Origin: FW021-bin31 sp964478125
GTDB lineage: Bacteria; Bacteroidota; Bacteroidia; Chitinophagales; Chitinophagaceae
Assembly (NCBI GenBank): GCA_964478125.1
Contig: CAYZGR010000004.1
Span: 34,901 to 98,900 of the forward strand
DNA length: 64,000 bases
Reading direction: 5' to 3'
Shown here piece by piece: positions 43,398-52,059 of the stretch (positions are counted from its first letter, which is position 1; each line of letters opens with the position of its first letter). The notes under the pieces are model-generated. The model was not told the origin of the DNA and ran no database searches. It saw nothing but the letters and a program-made list of their open reading frames with translations. Made by a program: the position numbers and the translations under genes.

Positions 43398-44273
43398 TTA
43401 CTCCAGGTAACCGAATTTTCCGGTATTGAATTCATTAAAAGCTTCTACCAGTTCTTCCCTGCTGTTCATGACAAAAGGACCGTGAGCGGCAATAGGCTCT
43501 TTTATCGGTTCTCCGCTAAGTACCAATACCAGGGAATCTTCCTGTGCTTCAAGAGAGAAGTCTGTTCCCTCGTCGCTCATTAAAACAAAATGGTCGGCGC
43601 CCGCTTCTTTCTCTCCATTAACCCGGATATTACCTTCCAGTACCAGCAATGCAGTGGTGTAATGAGAAGGGAAAGAAAAAGGCGCTTTACCCCCTTTTTT
43701 TACACGGGCATTAAATAAGTGGATGGGTGTAAATGTTTTGGCAGGCCCTTGTGTGCCCTGGTAATTACCGGCCACTACTTCCACAGTTCCGGCATCCTGA
43801 TCCAAAACGTGTTTGGCGATATCCTTAGCTTTCAGGGTCTGGTACCCGGGGGCATGCTTCTTGTCCTTTGCAGGAAGGTTCACCCAAAGCTGTACCATCT
43901 GAAAGTCCCCCCCTTGCCTACTGAAGCTTTCTTCATGGAATTCCTTGTGTAAAACACCGCTTGCAGCCGTCATCCACTGTACATCTCCCTGATGAATGAC
44001 TCCTCCGCCGCCTCCGCTGTCCTGATGGGCAACGCTGCCTTTGTAGGCAATGGTAACGGTTTCAAATCCTTTGTGGGGATGTACGCCTACTCCCCTGGGC
44101 GTATCGGTAGGCGAAAAATAATGTTTTGAGTTATAATCCATAACCAGAAATGGATCCATGCGTTGCATACTGAGTCTCGGCACTCCGGGAATGAAACCAT
44201 GTACCCGAAACCCGTTGCCCACCCAATGTGGAGCGGGCGGCGCAATAACAGCTTCAATTCTTCTCGTTTTCAT
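43398..44273 (-). CDS. pirin family protein
   Basis: A 291-residue bicupin of the pirin family. The N-terminal cupin holds the metal ligands in GVGVHPHKGFETVTI (His, His), GVIHQGDVQWMTAASG and VLHKEFHEE (His, Glu). Some pirins are quercetinases. The C-terminal half includes IRVNGEKEAGADHFVLM and GEPIKEPIAAHGPFVMNS. It heads the operon with two VOC dioxygenases and an esterase, and its -7 box lies at 44300-44307. It is divergent from the ric gene, whose own promoter is in the same 151-base gap. Confidence 0.9.
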   Translation of the reverse strand: MKTRRIEAVIAPPAPHWVGNGFRVHGFIPGVPRLSMQRMDPFLVMDYNSKHYFSPTDTPRGVGVHPHKGFETVTIAYKGSVAHQDSGGGGGVIHQGDVQWMTAASGVLHKEFHEESFSRQGGDFQMVQLWVNLPAKDKKHAPGYQTLKAKDIAKHVLDQDAGTVEVVAGNYQGTQGPAKTFTPIHLFNARVKKGGKAPFSFPSHYTTALLVLEGNIRVNGEKEAGADHFVLMSDEGTDFSLEAQEDSLVLVLSGEPIKEPIAAHGPFVMNSREELVEAFNEFNTGKFGYLE

Positions 44274-44299
44274 AAGGACTCCTTTTTAATTTTGAAACA

Positions 44300-44307
44300 A
44301 AGGTAGC
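44300..44307 (-). promoter_or_regulatory. -7 box TACCTTTG for the pirin-VOC operon
   Basis: The minus strand reads TACCTTTG, 27 bases before the pirin ATG at 44273. No clear -33 TTG; CCA lies at the 19-base spacing on the plus strand. The divergent ric promoter is about 60 bases to the right. Confidence 0.5.
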
Positions 44308-44367
44308 TGCCTTTGTATGTCTGCCCATTGATGTAGGTTAAGAAAAGCCCCTGCATATCAGATGGAA

Positions 44368-44397
44368 TTGTCTTAAATAAAATTATCAGTACTTTTG
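44368..44397 (+). promoter_or_regulatory. promoter for the ric gene (TTG, 19 bases, TACTTTTG)
   Basis: -33 TTG at 44368-44370, spacer of 19 bases, -7 TACTTTTG at 44390-44397, and start at 44425. A near-ideal Bacteroidota housekeeping promoter. Confidence 0.7.
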
Positions 44398-44424
44398 TAG
44401 CATATCAATTAAAATAAACATTTT

Positions 44425-45162
44425 ATGGATAAGATAGAAGAAAAGTCAGTAGGCGAGATTGTAGCAGGGGACTACCGGGCGGCCCGGGTCTTTGAAGCCC
44501 ATAAAATCGACTTTTGCTGTAATGGCGGACGCGGCATACAGGAGGCGGCAAAGGAGAAAGATCTGGATTGGCATGCGCTTGTGGAGGAAATTAACAAAGC
44601 GATAGAAGGAAGGCCGGAAGAACAACCGGACTTTCGATCTATGCCCCTTGATGCATTGGCAGATTATATTGTGAAAACACACCACCAGTATGCAGAGCGA
44701 CAAATCGGGGTCGTCAGGCCTTATCTTGAGAAAATTTGCCAGGTACATGGGAAGAACCATCCTGAACTATTCCGGATTAAGGATATCTTTTATAAGATCT
44801 CGGGTGTAATCATAACTCATCAGAAAAAAGAAGAGATCATGCTTTTCCCCTTTATAAAGAGATTGGTCAAGGTTCATGAAAACCGGGAAGCATTTAAGAA
44901 TAATACTTCCGCAACGGTAAAAGGCCCCGTAAGTATGCTGACCGATGAGCATGAGGAGCAAGGCGCGGCTTTCAGGAAGATAGCCGGGTTAAGTAATGAT
45001 TATACGCCTCCGGAAGATGCTTGTAATACCTATGTGGCAACCCTTAATCTTCTTCAGGATTTTGAAAGAGACCTTCACAAACACATTCATTTGGAGAATA
45101 ACATTTTGTTTCCCAAGGCTTTGGAACTGGAACGGCTGTTGAATCACCACGGAGCGGTTTGA
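44425..45162 (+). CDS. ric: iron-sulfur cluster repair di-iron protein (Ric/YtfE/ScdA)
   Basis: A 245-residue protein with an N-terminal ScdA/DUF542 domain (KSVGEIVAGDYRAARVFEAH and FCCNGGR) and a hemerythrin-like four-helix domain. Ligand residues are visible in HHQYAERQIG, VHGKNHPELF, THQKKEEIMLFPF, DEHEEQGAAF and HKHIHLENNILFPK. It repairs iron-sulfur centres after nitrosative or oxidative stress. The divergent pirin-VOC operon and the convergent Crp/Fnr regulator gene, ending 62 bases away, suggest a stress-response neighbourhood, though regulation is not shown. Confidence 0.93.
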   Translation: MDKIEEKSVGEIVAGDYRAARVFEAHKIDFCCNGGRGIQEAAKEKDLDWHALVEEINKAIEGRPEEQPDFRSMPLDALADYIVKTHHQYAERQIGVVRPYLEKICQVHGKNHPELFRIKDIFYKISGVIITHQKKEEIMLFPFIKRLVKVHENREAFKNNTSATVKGPVSMLTDEHEEQGAAFRKIAGLSNDYTPPEDACNTYVATLNLLQDFERDLHKHIHLENNILFPKALELERLLNHHGAV

Positions 45163-45223
45163 AGTCAGTGAAAAAATGAGGAACCAAGTATATCGTCGGC
45201 GTGTTATAAAGTAAACAGGATAA

Positions 45224-45823
45224 TCATCTTTTTTCCCGAAAGTTTCGTCTGGCCAGTTCTTTTCTTACCCGGCTCAGGCCTTCCGGCGTGATGCCCAGGT
45301 AAGAAGCGATCATCCATTGAGGTACGCGTAAGGGAATATCCGGATAGGTCTTTATAAAGGATAAATAACGTTCTTCGGCGGTGGCGCTTAGCAGTTCATA
45401 AATACGCGCAGTTTGATGCCGGATGTGGTTATGTAATAAACGATTGTTGAATTCAGAAAATGGGGGGTAGCGTTCGGATAAGCGAAGGATAAAATCTTTA
45501 TCCAGTAATAAAACGTGGCTGTCTTCCAGCGCCTGAATAAAATATTGGGCAGGCTGGTGAAAAAAACTGCTTTCCCGATCGGTAATAAACCAGCTTTCAG
45601 GTGCAAATTGCAATACGTGTTCTTTGCCTTTCTCATCAATTCCATATTTTCGGAGCAATCCCCTTTCTACGAAAAAGACATGGCTACAGTTATCACCCTG
45701 CATCAGCAGAAAGGTTCCGGCTTTGACCGCTCTTTCGTTACAATGGGTTACCAGCGTTTGAATCTCTTCTTCATTAAGCCGGAGATTTGAAGTTAAAAAA
45801 GAACTAAAGGTGAATGGTATCAT
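45224..45823 (-). CDS. Crp/Fnr-family transcriptional regulator
   Basis: A 199-residue protein with an N-terminal cyclic-nucleotide-binding fold (about residues 20-120; FLLMQGDNCSHVFFVERGLL) and a short C-terminal helix-turn-helix (VPQWMIASYLGITPEGLSRVRKEL). The cysteine pattern of true FNR is missing; only one Cys, in HCNERA, precedes the cNMP fold, so it is not a four-cysteine oxygen sensor. It is convergent with the ric gene across 61 bases. Regulators of this kind beside Ric proteins often respond to NO or oxygen; the ligand here is unknown. Confidence 0.88.
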   Translation of the reverse strand: MIPFTFSSFLTSNLRLNEEEIQTLVTHCNERAVKAGTFLLMQGDNCSHVFFVERGLLRKYGIDEKGKEHVLQFAPESWFITDRESSFFHQPAQYFIQALEDSHVLLLDKDFILRLSERYPPFSEFNNRLLHNHIRHQTARIYELLSATAEERYLSFIKTYPDIPLRVPQWMIASYLGITPEGLSRVRKELARRNFREKR

Positions 45824-45872
45824 GAAAACAATAGTTTTTCCGTATATAATTAAGGATTGTTACAAATATGCT

Positions 45873-46100
45873 TTAGCGCCGCCCGGCTTCTTTACCTGAT
45901 TTCTGACCATACTTACAAACCGGACAGTATAATTCATATTCTGTTTTATAAGGGAAGATGGGAAGAAAAAACAGGGTAAACCATTTAGATATCTTTTCTA
46001 TTTTCCATTTTTTAATGTGATGACAGTTCGGGCATTCCCGCTCTTCCGTCGTACCGTAAGCAGTTCTTTTTTGATGTCCAAATCCGAAGATAAAAAGCAT
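45873..46100 (-). CDS. small zinc-ribbon protein
   Basis: A 75-residue protein with two CxxC pairs: RECPNCHHIK and LYCPVCKYG, separated by about 35 residues containing a hydrophobic segment WFTLFFLPIFPYKTEYEL. The pairs would form one zinc ribbon. This is the zinc_ribbon_15-like layout; function unknown. It lies 49 bases upstream of the Crp/Fnr gene in the same direction. The 220 bases to its right up to the sbcC stop contain no gene I can see. Confidence 0.7.
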   Translation of the reverse strand: MLFIFGFGHQKRTAYGTTEERECPNCHHIKKWKIEKISKWFTLFFLPIFPYKTEYELYCPVCKYGQKSGKEAGRR

Positions 46101-46320
46101 AATATATTCAAATGTTTTGTAACAGGTAAAAGCTTAACAAGCTTGGATATTTTAGTACGCGTATACCTTTAAATTACCCACATGCCGAAGATGCTACCGG
46201 CCGTTCATAATCGGAATTTCATAAATATTCAGCCCCGTACGGAGGTGTATGCTTAAGGAACTTTTTTACCGGCTTTTAAACACTACGGCTTTTAAATGAT
46301 TAATTCAATAGTTTTATATT

Positions 46321-49300
46321 TTAATTATAAGTGATTCTACTTCCTTTTTCCGGATCTTTTTGTATTATTAAAGATCTGGGAATGCGATCTTTCAATTCTT
46401 CCACGTGTGAAATGATGCCCACGATCTTGTGTTCTCTGTTCAGGTGAAGTAAGGTCTCGAAAATAAGGTCGATGGAAGCGGGATCCTGTGTACCAAATCC
46501 TTCATCAATGAAAAAGAAATTTTTTTCTGCCTTTGCGTTGGCCTGTACGCTTCCTGCGAGTGCAAGTGCCAGCGATAAAGAGACCTGAAAAGACTGTCCG
46601 CCGGAGAGGGTTTTAACGCTTCTGCATTTGCCCTCGTTCAGGTAATCTACAATCTCAAAATCATTGCTTTCATTTAGTTGCAGGCTGAGCTGGTTGCGGG
46701 TCAGTTTTTGGAAACGGGCATTGGCCCGGTCGCACAACTGACTGAGGTAAATGGAGGACACGTATTGCACAAAGCCTGCGCCTTTGAAGAGGTTAAACAG
46801 AAGGTTTAAGTTTTGTAAACGTTTTTCCGCTTTTTCCTGCTTTTTCAGCAGTTCCTGCTTTTTTTCATAATTCCCGTTCAGGTCCCTGACTTCATTTTTA
46901 AGGGTGAGGACCGCGTCTTTGTTTTCCTGAAGTTTTTGTCCGGAAAGCTGCCATTGCTCTTTTGTTTCATTAAATGCCGCTGTGCTGAAATTGGCCGAAT
47001 GTAGTTTTTTTGCCAATTCGTCAACCCCGTTTTGTAGTGTTTTAAATTGAATCTTGTAAGCTTCGATCTGCTTTCTTTCCACGGAGATATCTAAATCCAG
47101 GGAAAGCGCTTCTTGAACGGTTGTTATATCCGTATGCTCTTTTTTCAGGCGGTCATTTATTTGTAACTCCAATTCCTCTATTTCCGAACATAAGGCGGTT
47201 GTTTGCCGGTCCAGCTCTTTTAGGACCGATTCTTTTCCGGCAATCTGTGGTGTTAAATGATTTTTTTTATCTGCCTGGTTCTGATACTGTTTTTCTATTG
47301 TTTTGTTTTTTTCTTTTAATGCGGTTAAAATTTGTTGTACTTCCTCTACCGCTTTCTGCCGGTAATGCTGGAAGTCTAATAATTTTATATTACTCAGATT
47401 GACTTGTATTTGTGCATGCTTTTCTCCCTCTTTCTGTTTGAATTTCGAGAGCGCCTCCCGGTAAGTATTGAGTTGTTTTTGCTTGTTTTCTTTCGCTTTT
47501 CGGTGTTGTTCCAGTTTGAGGTGAACTTCTTCTATCAGTTTTTCAAGCCGTGCAGCTTGTGCCTTTTTTTTCCGAAAGTCGTCCGGGGATCCTGCCTTAA
47601 AACCTTTCCATGTAAAGGCTTTTTGATGGAGTTCCATCTCATTCGTGAGTTCATTCAGCAGCGCTTTTTCCTCTTCCAGGTCCTGTTTCAGCAGTTTCTT
47701 CCTGTCCAGCGTTTTTTCAAACTCCGATTGTTCTTTTTGCAGTTTCGTCTTATTATTTTCTACTTCGGCAATCTCTTTTAAGCAGGCTACAATTTCGGCG
47801 GACAGGTCCTGGGTTTCCGTTATTTTTGGATGTGTCTGTGCACCGCATAAGGGGCAGGGTTGTCCGTCCTGCAGTTCATGTGCATATTGTGATAATTTTT
47901 GATGCAGTTCTAAATCTGCTTTTTGCTTTTCCAGGATTGTTTTCCGGTCATCTAATGCCTTTTTTCTTTCTTCAAAAACCTGCCCGTGATTATCCGGATC
48001 CGCCTGGTTTTGGTTTTCCGAAAATAAGGAGACAAGCGCTCGTATTGCGTTTTCTTTCTCCTGTATCTTTTGCGTTTGCTTTTGTATTTGTGCGCTTAAG
48101 TTTTCCCATTTTGCATACCAGTCGCCCACCTCAAGCAGGAGTGCAGCGTCCGGTTTCTGTGTTTTTAGCCGGGTAAATTGTTGTTCGGTCTTTTCAATGG
48201 CCGATTGAATTTCCTGTTCTTCCTTTAGTCCGTTTTCTACGGTTTCTTTCCCTTTGGCCGTTCTTGCTTCAAGCGTGGCAATATCCCGACGGTCCGTTAG
48301 GATGGAAATAATAAATGCAAGATCCTGTTCTTCTGTTTTTCTGTCTGCTAAATGCTCAAAATAAGGAGTGATTGCTTTTAGCTGTTTTTCTGCTTCATCC
48401 AACTGGCTTGTTAGCCGATGCAGGGCCGTTGTCCTTTCTTTTTGCTCTGCTCTTTTTATTTGCAGCTGCTCTTTATTTTTTTTCAGGTCTTTGAACAGTG
48501 GAGCAAAGATGCCGGACAGGTGTTCGAAGGCCTCTAATTTTTTCTGTTGTTCCCGGATTTCGCCTTCCCGCTTTTTTAACTGGGAGAGGTCGGCTTCTTT
48601 TTGTTCCAGAGTTTTAAAATCCTCCATCAGATTTTCAAGCCGCCGGTATTTTTCTTCGAGCGCATCATGTGATCTTTGGAGAAGGGCCAGTTGGTTTTCT
48701 TTTGTTTTTAATGCAGTGGTTTTGGAGCGGATCTCTTCTTCGGTAATGTGTTCATAGCCCATTAGTTGGCCGTTGAGGGAATCCAGGGTGGACTGGCTGG
48801 CCTTTTTTAGCTCGGATACCTTATCCTGCAGGTCATACCGCTGCAGATTAAAGATATCTTTCATCATTTTGGTTCGTTCGGTGGCTCCCAGTTCCAGAAA
48901 TTCTTTGAATTGTCCCTGTGGGATGATGATGGTCCGTTTGAAGTTGGTATAGGTCAGGCCGATAATCTGTTGGGCACTGGTGTGGTCGAGGGGAAGCCAT
49001 TTTTCCTGTTCCCATTGATAAAATGCGGCTTTGGGCGGCCTGACATCTTCAAAATTTTTTGAATTGCGTTTAAATTCCCGGGTGGCGCGAAATTTTTTGT
49101 TTTCATGATTATAAAAGTCGAATGCAATATAAGCCCGGTCAGACTTCAGGTTCATCATATTGTAGCTGCGCTTGTCCCGGGCGTTCAGTCGTTCGGTATC
49201 ACCATACAGGGCATAGGAGATGGCTTCCAATATAGAAGATTTTCCGGATCCCACCGCTCCGAAGATGCCAAATAACCCGGCATGGGTCAGTTGGGCGAAG

Positions 49301-49362
49301 TCGATGGTCTGGCGCTGCCGATAGGAGTAAAGGCCTTCTATGATCAATTGTATCGGGATCAT
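46321..49362 (-). CDS. sbcC: SbcC exonuclease ATPase subunit
   Basis: A 1013-residue SMC-type ATPase. Walker A is in FGAVGSGKSSILEAISYALY near residue 35. Two long coiled-coil arms flank the zinc hook CPLCG near residue 500. The ABC signature is TLSGGQSFQVSLSLALALAG and Walker B is NFFFIDEGFG. With SbcD it opens DNA hairpins and trims double-strand break ends. It follows the sbcD stop by four bases. The length is in the usual range, and the coiled-coil arms show heptad-like K/E/Q-rich sequence. Confidence 0.95.
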   Translation of the reverse strand: MIPIQLIIEGLYSYRQRQTIDFAQLTHAGLFGIFGAVGSGKSSILEAISYALYGDTERLNARDKRSYNMMNLKSDRAYIAFDFYNHENKKFRATREFKRNSKNFEDVRPPKAAFYQWEQEKWLPLDHTSAQQIIGLTYTNFKRTIIIPQGQFKEFLELGATERTKMMKDIFNLQRYDLQDKVSELKKASQSTLDSLNGQLMGYEHITEEEIRSKTTALKTKENQLALLQRSHDALEEKYRRLENLMEDFKTLEQKEADLSQLKKREGEIREQQKKLEAFEHLSGIFAPLFKDLKKNKEQLQIKRAEQKERTTALHRLTSQLDEAEKQLKAITPYFEHLADRKTEEQDLAFIISILTDRRDIATLEARTAKGKETVENGLKEEQEIQSAIEKTEQQFTRLKTQKPDAALLLEVGDWYAKWENLSAQIQKQTQKIQEKENAIRALVSLFSENQNQADPDNHGQVFEERKKALDDRKTILEKQKADLELHQKLSQYAHELQDGQPCPLCGAQTHPKITETQDLSAEIVACLKEIAEVENNKTKLQKEQSEFEKTLDRKKLLKQDLEEEKALLNELTNEMELHQKAFTWKGFKAGSPDDFRKKKAQAARLEKLIEEVHLKLEQHRKAKENKQKQLNTYREALSKFKQKEGEKHAQIQVNLSNIKLLDFQHYRQKAVEEVQQILTALKEKNKTIEKQYQNQADKKNHLTPQIAGKESVLKELDRQTTALCSEIEELELQINDRLKKEHTDITTVQEALSLDLDISVERKQIEAYKIQFKTLQNGVDELAKKLHSANFSTAAFNETKEQWQLSGQKLQENKDAVLTLKNEVRDLNGNYEKKQELLKKQEKAEKRLQNLNLLFNLFKGAGFVQYVSSIYLSQLCDRANARFQKLTRNQLSLQLNESNDFEIVDYLNEGKCRSVKTLSGGQSFQVSLSLALALAGSVQANAKAEKNFFFIDEGFGTQDPASIDLIFETLLHLNREHKIVGIISHVEELKDRIPRSLIIQKDPEKGSRITYN

Positions 49363-49366
49363 TCTT

Positions 49367-50572
49367 TTACAATTCTTTTATTTCTTTAAATAATTCCATC
49401 AGCGTTGCATTGGGTTCCTGGCCGTTGTTTCTTGATTTAAAATAGGCTTTAAACAGCAGTTCTATATTCTGATTAAGGTCGATCTCCCGGCCGGTCCCGG
49501 TATGGGCCGTTGCATTTTTCACCATAGGGATCAGGCGGATGATGCCGTTATGCGCCTGATATAATTTCTTTTGTTCCTCTACTTTTAGAAATTCGTCCGT
49601 GACCATGGTTAATTCCACCAGTGCCTCCGGGTTTTCAAGTAGCCATTGGAAGGCCTCACCGACCTGATGGAATGTTTTTCTTTGCAAAGATCTTCCTGAT
49701 GTCAGCCGAATTTTTTCTATTGTAACCTCTTCTCCCGGCACTGCATGGATGATGCTTATGAATTTTTGCTGACCGGCTTCGGCGAAGGAATAAGCCAGCG
49801 GGGCGCTGCTGTATATAGCGGGCCGGAGGATGCCCACATCCTGGTAGCGGTGGAGATGGCCAAGGGCCGCATATTGTATTTGTTCCGGGAGGGCATCCGA
49901 ATATACGATATCCGCATTTCCGATATTTAAAGGCTTCTCTCCCTCGGGTTCTTCCGGTTTTTCTGCGCCGCGTTTGACCAGGTACAAATGTGTTGTGAGC
50001 AGATTCACTCCTTTTTGATCACAATATCGTTTTGCCAGCATCTTCCATCTTTCCGACAAACTTTTTTGCAGGGATTCTTGTTTGTTTTCTCCGAAATATT
50101 CTTTCATCCGCATTTCATTGGCAAAAGCAGTATGCAGGAGCCGTATGGGATAAGGATATTGCGGCAGCCCGATTTCTATAAATCCGGCTTCGGTCTTTTG
50201 AATTTTAAATCCGTTTTCCAGTTCGAGGAGGGGTACTTCATCTGTGGGACGTCCGATGAAGATGATCCCGTTTTCCCTGGCCAGTACATCTGCTACATTC
50301 ACCCGGTCGGGGGCATCATGGTTGCCGGCAATGGCAATAACGGGTACTTTCCCGCCTTTGGCCAGTTTTTTGAGCGTTTTGTACAGCAGTTCCGTGGCTT
50401 CATTTGGCGGATTGAATGCATCAAACAGATCGCCCGCGATTACTACCATATCTACTTGTTGTGCTGTCGCGATCTGAATGATTTCTTCGAGCACAGCCTT
50501 TTGTTCTTCAAGGCGGCTGTAGAAATCAAGGCGTTTTCCGAGGTGCCAGTCTGCGGTATGGAGTATGCGCAT
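49367..50572 (-). CDS. sbcD: SbcD exonuclease subunit
   Basis: A 401-residue calcineurin-like phosphoesterase. The five nuclease motifs are visible: ILHTADWHLGKRL, VIAGDLFDAFNPPNE, IAGNHDAPDR, LLTTHLYL and YAALGHLHRYQ. It forms the nuclease part of SbcCD. It lies first in the two-gene operon. A -7 box TATTTTTG on the minus strand is at 50616-50623, 43 bases before the start. Confidence 0.95.
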   Translation of the reverse strand: MRILHTADWHLGKRLDFYSRLEEQKAVLEEIIQIATAQQVDMVVIAGDLFDAFNPPNEATELLYKTLKKLAKGGKVPVIAIAGNHDAPDRVNVADVLARENGIIFIGRPTDEVPLLELENGFKIQKTEAGFIEIGLPQYPYPIRLLHTAFANEMRMKEYFGENKQESLQKSLSERWKMLAKRYCDQKGVNLLTTHLYLVKRGAEKPEEPEGEKPLNIGNADIVYSDALPEQIQYAALGHLHRYQDVGILRPAIYSSAPLAYSFAEAGQQKFISIIHAVPGEEVTIEKIRLTSGRSLQRKTFHQVGEAFQWLLENPEALVELTMVTDEFLKVEEQKKLYQAHNGIIRLIPMVKNATAHTGTGREIDLNQNIELLFKAYFKSRNNGQEPNATLMELFKEIKEL

Positions 50573-50615
50573 AATTTAATGCCTTCCTCTGTTGTTTTAA
50601 TGGTAAAAGTTTATC

Positions 50616-50623
50616 CAAAAATA
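50616..50623 (-). promoter_or_regulatory. -7 box TATTTTTG for sbcDC
   Basis: The minus strand reads TATTTTTG, 43 bases before the sbcD ATG at 50572. No -33 TTG at the usual place. Confidence 0.35.
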
Positions 50624-50811
50624 CATAATATTATATTGAGGAATGGCTTTAAGGTATTTTCGGGATAAACCGGATCTTTTCTCTGTTTGTTTTTTATCGT
50701 AGTCGGATCATTGGTTTTGATGAGGTTGAGCCGATTTAAGCTTCATTTGTAATAATGATAGAATGGAAAATATTTTTATTTTCACAAATTTTAGAATATT
50801 CAGCTGTTAAT

Positions 50812-51615
50812 ATGAAATCCACTTTCTTTCTTTTGGTTTTAGCTCTTGGAATGGTTTTTCCTTTAACCTTAAGCGCTCAATTATTAGATAGTTTAGAAGC
50901 TTTTGAAACCCCTGTTGCAAGGCAGGCAGTGGCGGTAGATAAGAAATATCTTTATGCGATTAGCAATTCAATGATTGAGAAATTAGATAAAACCACAGGT
51001 AAAACCGTTAAAAAATGGAAAGACATCAGTGGAGATATAAAACACTTAAACAGCGGGGTAGTGATTAAGAATAAATTATATTGTGCAAATTCTAACTTCC
51101 CCGGGGTTCCTATGGCCTCTTCCATTGAAGTATTTGATACTAAAACCCTGAGACCGGTCGAAAGCTATAGCCTGGGCATATATATTGGATCTGCAACCTG
51201 GATTGATCGATATGACGGGCATTGGTATATTGCTTTTGCCCATTATGACAATCATGGAGATGAAGAAGATAAAGATAACAAGTGGACGCAGTTGGTACAA
51301 TTTGATGATCATTGGCGTAGAGAACAGGCCTGGATCTTACCTGAAGAAATTAATAATAAATTTAGCCCAATGAGTAATTCAGGAGGTTTTATTTCTTCTA
51401 ATGGTACGCTTTTTTTAACGGGCCATGACAACAAAGCCCTCTATCTCTTAACTTTCCCTCGTTCCGGATATACATTGAAATGGGAAAACACTATACCTGC
51501 TCCTTTTGAGGGCCAGGGAATAGCCGTTGATCCGGAGGATCCCACAATTATATACGGGATTATCAGGAGTCGGAAGGAAGTTGTTAAAGTTAAATTGAGC
51601 AGGGATAGGAATTAA
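50812..51615 (+). CDS. secreted propeller-like protein, function unknown
   Basis: About 267 residues from the ATG at 50812, which begins a signal peptide (FFLLVLALGMVFPLTLSAQ). An in-frame ATG at 50755 would place 19 hydrophilic residues before the signal and is less likely. The mature protein has repeated strand-like blocks, such as QAVAVDKKYLYAISNSMIEK, TGKTVKKWKD, GVVIKNKLYCANSN, GTLFLTGHDNKALYLLTF and GIAVDPEDPTIIYGI, in the style of YncE or glutamine-cyclotransferase-like propellers. No catalytic motif recognised. The next gene, an SMR exporter, starts 9 bases later. Confidence 0.65.
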   Translation: MKSTFFLLVLALGMVFPLTLSAQLLDSLEAFETPVARQAVAVDKKYLYAISNSMIEKLDKTTGKTVKKWKDISGDIKHLNSGVVIKNKLYCANSNFPGVPMASSIEVFDTKTLRPVESYSLGIYIGSATWIDRYDGHWYIAFAHYDNHGDEEDKDNKWTQLVQFDDHWRREQAWILPEEINNKFSPMSNSGGFISSNGTLFLTGHDNKALYLLTFPRSGYTLKWENTIPAPFEGQGIAVDPEDPTIIYGIIRSRKEVVKVKLSRDRN

Positions 51616-51624
51616 AATTATTTT

Positions 51625-51957
51625 ATGAAAGGATATCTGTTTCTTGCGGCGGCCATCGTACTGGAGGTTATTGCTACTTCCGCTCTGAAGGCTTCTGTCC
51701 AATTTACGCGTCTGATTCCTACCCTCATTATGGCGGCAGGATATCTCGGGGCCTTCTATTTTTTAAGTTTGACACTGAAAACCATTCCGGTAGGAGTTTC
51801 CTATGCCATCTGGTCGGGCGTGGGGATAGTGTTGATCTCGCTGGCAGGCTGGCTCTTTTTTAGGCAGGCCCCCGACCTTCCGGCCATCATCGGAATGGCG
51901 CTCATCATTGCCGGTGTGGTGGTCATTAATTTGTTTTCGAGAACGGCTGCTCATTAA
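51625..51957 (+). CDS. SMR-family small multidrug exporter
   Basis: A 110-residue protein with four transmembrane helices. The key Glu14 is present in AAAIVLEVIATSALK, as are the loop helix 2-3 pattern YFLSLTLKTIPVGVSYAIWSGVG and the GLAIIxxG-like final helix GMALIIAGVVVINLFS. These are hallmarks of EmrE/QacE-type drug-proton antiporters. The spacing of 9 bases from the upstream gene suggests cotranscription. Confidence 0.93.
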   Translation: MKGYLFLAAAIVLEVIATSALKASVQFTRLIPTLIMAAGYLGAFYFLSLTLKTIPVGVSYAIWSGVGIVLISLAGWLFFRQAPDLPAIIGMALIIAGVVVINLFSRTAAH

Positions 51958-52003
51958 GTAAAAATAGATTATTGATGTTGCAAATCTTGTGCCCCAGGCT
52001 CTC

Positions 52004-52032
52004 TTGAAAACCGTTTCCTTTGTCTATCTTTG
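52004..52032 (+). promoter_or_regulatory. promoter for the ABC-F gene (TTG, 18 bases, TATCTTTG)
   Basis: TTG at 52004-52006, 18-base spacer, -7 TATCTTTG at 52025-52032, then the ATG at 52060. The box is a full consensus match followed by C. A TTG start at 52030 lies inside the box and is not a real start. Confidence 0.6.
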
Positions 52033-52059
52033 CAGTTGATTAAAAACTATCGACTTGCT

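Noticed and set aside
49988..50668. 226-residue open frame opposite sbcD
   Set aside because: Shadow of sbcD nuclease motifs; runs past the sbcD start without any own promoter or motif.
52030..52059. TTG start for the ABC-F gene
   Set aside because: It lies in the -7 box; the conserved N-terminus begins at the ATG 52060.
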